Part shown: positions 52,194 through 59,456 of the stretch, one piece after another | How positions within the stretch are numbered: position 1 is the first letter of the stretch | Layout of the letters: every line of letters starts with the position of its first letter | Assembly: GCA_024692105.1 (NCBI GenBank) | Contig: JAILMZ010000008.1 | Span: forward strand, 43,421-107,420 | Direction: 5' to 3' | From: Saccharofermentans sp. | Lineage (GTDB): Bacteria; Bacillota_A; Clostridia; Saccharofermentanales; Saccharofermentanaceae | DNA: 64,000 bases | The notes under the pieces: generated by a model | The model's input: the letters and a program-made list of their open reading frames with translations, nothing else | What the model was told of the DNA's origin: nothing | The model's database searches: none | Program-made: the position numbers and the translations under genes

Positions 52194-53990
52194 TCAGAAC
52201 AAACCGAGGAATTTTCCGTTCTTCTTTTCCGGCTTAGGGGTTTCGTTTCCCTTCTCTGAGCCGTAATTTTTTGCCGCTTCGGGATCGCCTATATTGCGCG
52301 GCTCATACTTTCCGCTGGGAGCAGCAAAAGTCTTCTTCTCGAAAATAGGCTTCTGCTCGGGATTCTGGAAAGGAGAATACTGCTTCGGCATGTCGGCAGG
52401 CAGCTCTTCAGGCGCTGCAGCCGCGTTCTCGGCATTCTCAGATAGCTTCGATAGCTTCTTCTCAAAAGCAGCAGTAACGGAGTTGCCGGTCTTGTGCTCT
52501 TCAGGACTGAAATCGTTTGCCAGCCCCGTGTACTCCTTCTGATTATACGGCGAATCAGGGAACAGTTTGTAAGCCTCGACGTCTTCTCCCAGCTTGAAGT
52601 TGATTATGTCTTCACGGTACGCGGACACTGCGTCATACCACTGGATAGCCTCGTAACGGGTACCTTCGTGGAAGGTATTATAAAGCATGGTGCGGATCCT
52701 CTCAGGGAGCCTTCTCCATATAAAGTTATAGCCGCCCAAAGGGATATGTTCTTCATCGGAATCATCAAGAGTGTACGGAAACTGCTTTTCCAGTATTTCC
52801 TCTCTTAATGTCTCGGCTCCTTTCCTTGTGGCATACGGATGCAGACCGCAGAACAAGATGGAGAATACAAGCATTGCTATGGAATAATCCTCATCACAAA
52901 GTCCGCGCAGGAACCCGGAAAAATCCTGACCCCACAATCTCGGATCGGTAAACTCTTCCGTACCGACAGGACAAGGTAAATTTCCAACCTGGACACTGTC
53001 CATATCGATAAGGTAGACCTTCTTGGGGGATGCGATCAATGCATTCTTGAGCTGGATATCACCTGCAATGACATTGTGCAGATGCAGATAGAGATACTTC
53101 TCGATAAGAGAGATAAGGGTATCGACCACATCAAGTCTTGTCCAGTCAGGGAACTGTTCAAGGATCGCATCGGGGCCGTCGAAAACGCTTCCCAACGTTG
53201 TTCCCTTGCCGAGAGGCATCGTATAGCCTACGGGGATATTGTTGAAATGCAGAAGTGTCCTCGGAAGGCAGAATCCTGATGTCTGGATCCTGAGTTCTGA
53301 GAGCTTCTGGAGCTTAGCCCATCTTAATGGAGTGATAATGCCTCTGTGATAGATCTTGGCAACAAGCGACTTGTTGTTCGTGGTAAAGACCATACCCTCA
53401 GCACCGCTGCTCATACGCTTCACGAGTTCATAAGACTCATTGCCGTTATTGCTCTTGACGATATCGCCGACGCTGGCAAAAGCGTATTCATCAAGGAAAG
53501 AATTATTAAGTGCAAGTTTGCTTACATCAGGATAAGGATATTCTTCCGTCATCTGCGCGATGGAATCGAATATCTTGAGTTCCTTCTTGGTAAGGATGGC
53601 AACATTGCCTGAGAAATCAGGCTTCTTCTCGTAGAGACGCTTTGTGAAGATCGCATTTCTGGTGGAAATGATACAAGCATCCTCAACAGAAGATAAAGCT
53701 TCAAGGAAAGCATCTGTCTCTATCTCGTTTACAAGGTGGAGCTTGTGGTCAGGAAGCAGATATGCGCAGAAAGTCTTCATCGCATCGATGGCTTTACCGT
53801 TCTTGATATCAGCCTGACGGACTACGCAATAATGGAGCATCTTGAACGACTTGTTGACATAGACTTCAATGCCGTTCTTCATGATGACATCCAGCAATTC
53901 AGTAAAGACCTGCGTTCCGCCGGCCTCAAACATTACCGAATAGTCAAAAACTAAAGCCTTATATTTTGCAAGACTCTCAAACATACCCAT
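52194..53990 (-). CDS. TerY-P-triad-type protein kinase with a PIN-like N-terminal domain
   Basis: 598 residues. About 1-145 resemble a small alpha/beta fold, possibly PIN-like or HAD-like (ALVFDYSVMF, CIISTRNAIF). The kinase domain follows: glycine-rich SSGAEGMVF (194-202), LVAKIY with Lys212, AGDIQLKNAL with Asp311 and Asn316, LIDMDSVQVG with Asp329, and GTEEFTDPRLWG. These match the atypical kinases of the TerY-P triad (typical GD...N and LID.DSFQ). From about 500 the tail is disordered, Pro/Glu/Lys-rich. I use the ATG at 53990; a GTG precedes it. It is the first gene of the operon and has a promoter. Confidence 0.75.
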   Translation of the reverse strand: MGMFESLAKYKALVFDYSVMFEAGGTQVFTELLDVIMKNGIEVYVNKSFKMLHYCVVRQADIKNGKAIDAMKTFCAYLLPDHKLHLVNEIETDAFLEALSSVEDACIISTRNAIFTKRLYEKKPDFSGNVAILTKKELKIFDSIAQMTEEYPYPDVSKLALNNSFLDEYAFASVGDIVKSNNGNESYELVKRMSSGAEGMVFTTNNKSLVAKIYHRGIITPLRWAKLQKLSELRIQTSGFCLPRTLLHFNNIPVGYTMPLGKGTTLGSVFDGPDAILEQFPDWTRLDVVDTLISLIEKYLYLHLHNVIAGDIQLKNALIASPKKVYLIDMDSVQVGNLPCPVGTEEFTDPRLWGQDFSGFLRGLCDEDYSIAMLVFSILFCGLHPYATRKGAETLREEILEKQFPYTLDDSDEEHIPLGGYNFIWRRLPERIRTMLYNTFHEGTRYEAIQWYDAVSAYREDIINFKLGEDVEAYKLFPDSPYNQKEYTGLANDFSPEEHKTGNSVTAAFEKKLSKLSENAENAAAAPEELPADMPKQYSPFQNPEQKPIFEKKTFAAPSGKYEPRNIGDPEAAKNYGSEKGNETPKPEKKNGKFLGLF

Positions 53991-54016
53991 CACTCACTTC
54001 ATAGATTCCCAAATAA

Positions 54017-54045
54017 ATAATATATTAATGTAAGGGTTCTATCAA
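54017..54045 (-). promoter_or_regulatory. Promoter of the kinase-VWA-PP2C-coiled-coil operon
   Basis: Minus-strand TTGATA (54040-54045) and TATTAT (54017-54022) with 17-base spacing, about 30 bases upstream of the kinase ATG. Confidence 0.6.
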
Positions 54046-54096
54046 TGAATTTGTTGAGATTGTGGCAAATTTGTTATTTCTATTTAAAATTTGACC

Positions 54097-54113
54097 ATTT
54101 GATATTATCAAAT
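54097..54113. repeat. AT-rich inverted repeat between the MutS-like and kinase genes
   Basis: ATTTGAT-ATT-ATCAAAT, a perfect 7-bp stem with a 3-base loop. It could be a weak terminator for the MutS-like gene or an operator of the kinase operon; no long U-run follows on either strand. Confidence 0.4.
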
Positions 54114-54139
54114 CGGTATTTTGACAATAAAAACAGTCC

Positions 54140-56002
54140 TTATTCGATGCCTACGAGCTTCATGAGGTACTTGGCATTAGACTCCCTGCTGATTCCGGGA
54201 GCCAGGATGTAGTCGAAAGTTATGCCAGTGTCCGTGTATTTTTCGGAGAAGTGGTAATATCTGACGTTCTTGAAGTTCTTTACGGTATTGTCGACCATGG
54301 CATAATCATGTGTCGTCATCATGCCGCAGATATAGTCTCTGGAAAGGTTATGCAGGACCGTAAGTGCACCTTCCGTCCTGTCATCGGAGTTGGTTCCCCT
54401 GAATATCTCGTCTATCAGGAACAGCATGGGTTTACCGTCTTCCGCTCCCTCGATGATCTTGGATATCCTGGTAAGTTCAGCTTTGAACGTACTGATGTTT
54501 TCTTCGAGACTGTCGACTATCCTCATTGAAGACATAATGCGCATCTTTCCGATGGTAAGAGCGGTACAAGGAACCGGTGCACCCATGTAAGCAAGGATTG
54601 AACAGACACCTACAGTCCTTATATGAGTCGTCTTACCTGACATATTAGATCCTGTGATGATGGCTATATCAGATTTGATCTCAACAGAATTGGCAACAGC
54701 CGTCTCGTGAGACAGCAGAGGATGAACAATATTCTCACCGTTGAAATACGCATTATCAGCAGGTTCAACGGAATCAACAAAGACCGGGAATTCGCTTGTT
54801 TCCGATGCTATTCCGACCTGAGCGGCACACATGAGAGATTCTATGCCTGCGATACCGTCTATCTGTACCCTGAGGCTCGGGCCATAGATATCTGCCCATC
54901 TTCCCATGAGATATGACACGAGATAATCGAGAGGACAAACAAGATTAAGGAGCAGAGCAAATATCGGCTGGTTTCTGAGCTGGGCAAAGAAGAGCGCGGT
55001 ATTAAGAGCATTGAGCGACTCTGATGCAGTATATCTTCTGACATTACCTTTGATGTAACTGACGAGCAAAGGAGATTTTAGATCAGCCTTCTCAAGTTCA
55101 ACAAACAGTTTTTGTATCGTGCTGACCTGCTTGGGCATCTCTCCTGCCGCTTTGAGATATTCACCGTTAAGCTTGAGACCGATTATCCAGACAACAAAAT
55201 CGAAAATAAGCGCAGCTGCAATCGATGCGCCGATAAAGTGGTTGAAGAAGATTATGCAGATGACAGGAACTATCCAGAAACACATGGAGAAGATCGCAAG
55301 TATGGCAGGAAGCTTGCCCAGCGGCTTTCCGTTATCGGCAAAATTCAAAAGCGCTTTGGGGCTCTTGGTCATCTTTCCCAAAGCAGCGATTGCCTGATAT
55401 GACTCCATGAAATCTTTCCTGTCGATCAGTTCGGCTACCGCCTCTTCCATGAGCTTGATATCTTCAACGGTCCTGTCAGACACGGGACTGTACAACAGTT
55501 CATCAGCAAATGCTTTCCTTCCGAACTGTGTCTCAGATACATTGTAAAGAGAGAAAAGGGATTTCTTGCCGAACAGATCGAGATCCATGCAATAATCATG
55601 ACCCGGAGTAAAGAATTCGTTTCCGCAGAACCACTCGACCGCATCTTCTATCTCTTCGCGTCTTTTAAGGCCGTATGTGGATACTTCCCTGAGCATCTGG
55701 AAATCACCCTTGATCCTTGCCATGTATTTCTGATTAACAAGGTAGAGGCTCTCAAGATACTCCTGCCTGTCTCTTACACCGTCATGGATGTAGCACAGAA
55801 GGAAAAACGCAAAGATAAAAGCACCGCCTGCAAGGGTCAGAACGCCCTGTGCCCCGATCATTCCAAATACGAATGAGAATGTTCCGATAATAAACGAGAT
55901 GAATCGAAGAATGCTGAGGATCAGGCTCTTACGGCCGGTTGCACGGATGTCTTCTGACAACTCTTCCGCACGTTTCTCGAAATATGCCAGATCAGACTTC
56001 AT
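54140..56002 (-). CDS. Membrane-anchored MutS-family ATPase
   Basis: 620 residues. The C-terminal ~200 residues are a MutS ATPase: Walker A TGSNMSGKTTHIRTVG, Walker B FLIDEIFRGTNSDDR and MTTHDYAM, with the MutS-like core helices before it. It lacks the mismatch-recognition domain and the Smr nuclease. The N-terminus instead has two pairs of hydrophobic helices (about residues 27-70 and 230-272), so it is a membrane protein. Its ATG overlaps the sirtuin stop by four bases (ATGA). The role is unknown; a mismatch-repair function is unlikely given the anchor. Confidence 0.78.
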   Translation of the reverse strand: MKSDLAYFEKRAEELSEDIRATGRKSLILSILRFISFIIGTFSFVFGMIGAQGVLTLAGGAFIFAFFLLCYIHDGVRDRQEYLESLYLVNQKYMARIKGDFQMLREVSTYGLKRREEIEDAVEWFCGNEFFTPGHDYCMDLDLFGKKSLFSLYNVSETQFGRKAFADELLYSPVSDRTVEDIKLMEEAVAELIDRKDFMESYQAIAALGKMTKSPKALLNFADNGKPLGKLPAILAIFSMCFWIVPVICIIFFNHFIGASIAAALIFDFVVWIIGLKLNGEYLKAAGEMPKQVSTIQKLFVELEKADLKSPLLVSYIKGNVRRYTASESLNALNTALFFAQLRNQPIFALLLNLVCPLDYLVSYLMGRWADIYGPSLRVQIDGIAGIESLMCAAQVGIASETSEFPVFVDSVEPADNAYFNGENIVHPLLSHETAVANSVEIKSDIAIITGSNMSGKTTHIRTVGVCSILAYMGAPVPCTALTIGKMRIMSSMRIVDSLEENISTFKAELTRISKIIEGAEDGKPMLFLIDEIFRGTNSDDRTEGALTVLHNLSRDYICGMMTTHDYAMVDNTVKNFKNVRYYHFSEKYTDTGITFDYILAPGISRESNAKYLMKLVGIE

Positions 56003-56979
56003 TTCTTGGTCTTAGGCGAAGCCTTCTTGGAAGTTGTCTTTGCTTCAGGCTTTTTTGCGGCAGTCTTTGTACCGGATGCCTTCTTGGCAGTCGTCTTTGA
56101 AGATGTGGCCGTTGCCTTTGCAGTCGAAGCCTTCTTTGTTGTCGTCTTCTTAGCCGCAGGCTTCTTTACTGCGGTCTTCTTTGCCGTAGTCTTCTTCTTG
56201 GCAGAAGACACACGCTTGGGTACACAGAAATCAAGAACGTCACCCACATTATCGTGAATGGTGAGCATTGCCTTAAGATCCATGTATGTGGAACTCTTGT
56301 TGATGATAACGATCCTGTTGTGCTTTAAAAACTGTGCAAAAGTAGCGGCAGGATATACTGTAAGCGATGTTCCTGCGATGATCAGAAGATCACATTTCTT
56401 AACAGCCTTGATGGCATCATCGACATTCTTATGTTCAAGATTCTCCTCATAGAGAACTATATCGGGACGGACAATGCCTCCGCACTTATCGCAATGAGGT
56501 ATTCCTGATTGGGCAACAACATACTCGGTATCGAACTTCTTACCGCATTCCATGCAGTAATTCCTGAAGACAGAACCGTGAAGTTCGATTACGCATTTAC
56601 TGCCAGCTTCCTGGTGAAGATTGTCTATGTTCTGGGTAATGATAGCCTTGAGCTTGCCCTGTCTCTCAAGTCTTGCAAGAGCCTTGTGAGCCTTGTTCGG
56701 CTTGGCATCGGGATATATGAGCTTACGCTTATAGAAATCGTAGAAGATCTCCGTATGCTCCATAAAGAAATCATGCGCAATGATATCGATGGGACGGTAT
56801 TTTGTACCGCTCTCGGAGTTATAGATACCCGTACCGCTCCTGAAATCAGGGATGCCGCTTTCCGTGGAAACGCCTGCACCGCCTAAGAATACGATGTAGT
56901 TTGATTCAGCAATGAGATTTTTAAGCTGCTTGAGCTTATCTTCTCTTACGCTTCCGAGTCTGTCTATTCGGGTCTCCAA
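55999..56979 (-). CDS. cobB: SIR2-family NAD-dependent protein deacetylase with a histone H1-like tail
   Basis: A sirtuin that removes acyl groups from lysine using NAD. Motifs: GAGVSTESGIPDFRSG, TQNIDNLHQEAG, catalytic His134 in ELHGS, zinc cysteines 142, 145, 163, 166, and GTSLTVYPAA. From residue 256 to 326 the protein is almost only Lys, Ala, Thr, Ser and Pro (AKKTAVKKPAAKKTTTKKAS), like eukaryotic H1 tails and bacterial H1-like proteins. Ordinary CobB ends near residue 250. The start is TTG with AAGGAG six bases upstream. It lies between the PH-domain and MutS-like genes. Confidence 0.88.
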   Translation of the reverse strand: METRIDRLGSVREDKLKQLKNLIAESNYIVFLGGAGVSTESGIPDFRSGTGIYNSESGTKYRPIDIIAHDFFMEHTEIFYDFYKRKLIYPDAKPNKAHKALARLERQGKLKAIITQNIDNLHQEAGSKCVIELHGSVFRNYCMECGKKFDTEYVVAQSGIPHCDKCGGIVRPDIVLYEENLEHKNVDDAIKAVKKCDLLIIAGTSLTVYPAATFAQFLKHNRIVIINKSSTYMDLKAMLTIHDNVGDVLDFCVPKRVSSAKKKTTAKKTAVKKPAAKKTTTKKASTAKATATSSKTTAKKASGTKTAAKKPEAKTTSKKASPKTKK

Positions 56980-56992
56980 AACTTACTCCTTA

Positions 56993-57463
56993 TTAATGAT
57001 GATCGATAAGATCGTCCAGATCAAAATGACCGTCACCATCGTGATCGATTCCGTCAACATCACCGTGACCAAATGCGCCCGAAGCACCGAACATCTCTTT
57101 ACCGGTAACTCTCTTCTCATCACGGCGCTGTTCAACGAGCGTACTGATAGCCTTGGAGATCCTCTCGGGCTGCTTGATGCTCTTGATCTCAAGGGTCGGT
57201 GTCGACTTATCGGCAGTGCTGAGAACAATGGTACCGACGCCGAATATCTTCTGTCCGAAGGACTGCTTAAGCGTAATATCGAGGACTCTGTAAAGCAGGA
57301 TCTCTTCACGCTTGATATTGAAAAGTCCTGTCTTAAGATAGAACTTTGATTTGCTGAAACTGTATATTGTAAAAGAGATTGGAAGGCCGAGATATCTCTT
57401 TCTGTCCTGCCACATAATATCCTCTTCTTCAGTAAGAGCAGTAAGCTTATCGATCTTAGCCAT
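56993..57463 (-). CDS. PH-domain protein with a C-terminal EF-hand-like loop
   Basis: 156 residues. The first ~120 residues look like a bacterial PH (YdbS/DUF304-like) domain: KRYLGLPISFTIYSFS, FYLKTGLFNIKREEILLYRV and LDITLKQSFGQKIFGVGTI. Such domains often bind membranes or partner proteins. The C-terminus is Gly/Asp-rich, and residues 140-151 (DHDGDGHFDLDD) match the EF-hand pattern D-x-D-x-D-G with an acidic last position, so calcium binding is possible. The ATG at 57463 has GGGAGG eight bases upstream. The sirtuin TTG starts 13 bases after its stop. Confidence 0.7.
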   Translation of the reverse strand: MAKIDKLTALTEEEDIMWQDRKRYLGLPISFTIYSFSKSKFYLKTGLFNIKREEILLYRVLDITLKQSFGQKIFGVGTIVLSTADKSTPTLEIKSIKQPERISKAISTLVEQRRDEKRVTGKEMFGASGAFGHGDVDGIDHDGDGHFDLDDLIDHH

Positions 57464-57563
57464 AATTCTTCCTCCCGAAAATGTCATATATATCTTACAT
57501 TAAAGCACAACATGTGGCACAGATTAACGGATAATGAAATGAAATTTTAATATTACCCCTCCG

Positions 57564-59456
57564 TCAGCCGCTCTTTCGTGCGGGGTCAAGTATAGCCTCT
57601 GCGTCCAATATCCTCGAATAATCGTATGTCATAAGAGTATTCGCACTGATGATCGCCCTGTCGAAATACAGGTAGTTGTCGCCGTATGTGTAGTACGGTT
57701 TCGAGCCGATGCCGAAGAAGATCCTGAAGCCCAGGTTCTTAAGATATACCGCCTCGTCGTCCGTGCCGTAGATGTAGTTGCCGCCGGGATAGACAATCAT
57801 GTGGACCTCTCCCAGAAGCGGAGCTATCTGCTCGAGCCACTTCTCGGTATCGGCCTGGATCTCTTCAAATGTGCAGGATCTTGCATCGGGAAGGTAGCCG
57901 TAAGTACAGGATGCAAACTGCCATCCCTCGTCCTTCAGTGCATCAGCGATCTTGATGACTGTCTCCTGGTTTGCTGCTATCTCTTCGGGTGTTGGATCGA
58001 TAGACGGCATATTCTGAGTTGCCAGTGCGGCATTCCTGTCATCGATCTCATCTTCACTTATTACGTAACCGAATACGGACTCGTATCCGCTTATCGAGAT
58101 GATGCCCTTTGCACCGTCAAAAGTGAAATCCGGATGCAGCTCGACGAACTGGTCGAGTATTCCGATGCACTCGCAGGTCCTGCTGATGACGACTTCTTCA
58201 TCACCGTTCTCATCTAAGGTAACATATTGTCCGCACACCTGGCCGCTGTCGTTCAGGACAAGCTGTCTGCATGTGCCGTAATCGTAAGCAGTCGCGCTGT
58301 ATGTAAGGTTCTCGATTACGATAATGAGAGGCTTCTTGCCGACAGGCACCGTGAGGTTGCGCTCGATCAGATAAGACGGATCTTTCATGTCGATGAGATT
58401 CTCGGGATTTACCAGGCAATAACCGCCCTCATAGAGCTGCTCAAGCATTGTCTCGAACTCTTCGCAGGTCATATACAATCCGCTCTCGTCACTGGCATAA
58501 CCTTCAGCAAAAGCCGTATCCGTATCAGCGATAAGAGACCTGACACAGAGAACCTCGATGGTTCCATAGTATTCATAGGTCTCTGTCGTATTGCCGGTAG
58601 CCTGCAGGAGATCTGATTTGATCCTCTCGTCATCCGGAAATATAACGGCAAGGTCAGACAGAAGGACTTCAGCCGAATAGTACTTGAATGTCTCGAGCAT
58701 GTGCTCGCACTCGGCGATCATAGGCTCGTACATTATGTCTTTGATCTCTTCTATTCTGTTTATGGAGTACTCATAGACGAAGCCTTCGTACCCGTCGGCC
58801 ACTTCCTGATAGTACTTAACTGCACTGATGTAATCGCCTTTATCGAAAGCAGTTTCCGCCGTCTGAACTTCACCCGTTGCCGTCTCGATGCTGTCAAGCT
58901 CACGCAGAAGCGGACCTGACGTTGCAGCAAGGTTGCCTATGGGCTCGAGTTGATCGAAAACAAACATTACATCAGGCTTCTCCGTCTTGCCCAGAAGGAA
59001 GCTGACACATAGATCGTTGAGCCACTTGTATACGACCGACGATGTAAGCTCGTCCATCGAATCGAGGAACTCGACATCAGACGGCATCGGAACATATCTC
59101 TCCGTAAGGATCTTGTTGCACAGGGCATCAGTCCTCTCGGAGACTATGGCCTCCATCTGCGAGAGCATCTCGGTCTGGGCAGTAAACTTGAACGCATCTT
59201 CCGGTTCGGCAGAGAGCACATCATCCTGGACACTCCTGTATATCGCCAAAGCCTCCTTATAATCTCCTCTGTCCAGGGCCGCCTGGAAATTAGGGATCGT
59301 CATGTTTGCATATGCATTCGTCCTTCCGACTATGGCGAAAACGATAAACGCCGCAGCAACAGCTACAGCGCATATGATCGCAGCCGTAATATAAAACTTT
59401 CCGGCTTTCTTCTCCCCTTCGTCTTTAATCTTGTATTCCTTGGAGAATGTAATCAA
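57564..59456 (-). CDS. Membrane-anchored, degenerate polysaccharide-deacetylase-like protein
   Basis: 630 residues. One N-terminal membrane helix (about 22-44), then a large extracytoplasmic region with two stretches resembling helical repeats (TPR-like YKEALAIYRSVQDD, YISAVKYYQEVADG), and a C-terminal half resembling NodB-type deacetylases (VHMIVYPGGNYIYGTDDEA, YLKNLGFRIFFG). The metal-binding TFDDG motif is not found; the matching place reads IVIENLTYSAT, so catalysis is doubtful. The start is TTG overlapping the parC stop, with little ribosome-binding signal. Possibly a wall-binding scaffold. Confidence 0.55.
   Translation of the reverse strand: MITFSKEYKIKDEGEKKAGKFYITAAIICAVAVAAAFIVFAIVGRTNAYANMTIPNFQAALDRGDYKEALAIYRSVQDDVLSAEPEDAFKFTAQTEMLSQMEAIVSERTDALCNKILTERYVPMPSDVEFLDSMDELTSSVVYKWLNDLCVSFLLGKTEKPDVMFVFDQLEPIGNLAATSGPLLRELDSIETATGEVQTAETAFDKGDYISAVKYYQEVADGYEGFVYEYSINRIEEIKDIMYEPMIAECEHMLETFKYYSAEVLLSDLAVIFPDDERIKSDLLQATGNTTETYEYYGTIEVLCVRSLIADTDTAFAEGYASDESGLYMTCEEFETMLEQLYEGGYCLVNPENLIDMKDPSYLIERNLTVPVGKKPLIIVIENLTYSATAYDYGTCRQLVLNDSGQVCGQYVTLDENGDEEVVISRTCECIGILDQFVELHPDFTFDGAKGIISISGYESVFGYVISEDEIDDRNAALATQNMPSIDPTPEEIAANQETVIKIADALKDEGWQFASCTYGYLPDARSCTFEEIQADTEKWLEQIAPLLGEVHMIVYPGGNYIYGTDDEAVYLKNLGFRIFFGIGSKPYYTYGDNYLYFDRAIISANTLMTYDYSRILDAEAILDPARKSG

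Noticed and set aside
57481..57563. A promoter for the PH-domain gene
   Set aside because: Several AT-rich hexamers are present, but none gives a convincing pair at 16-18 base spacing.
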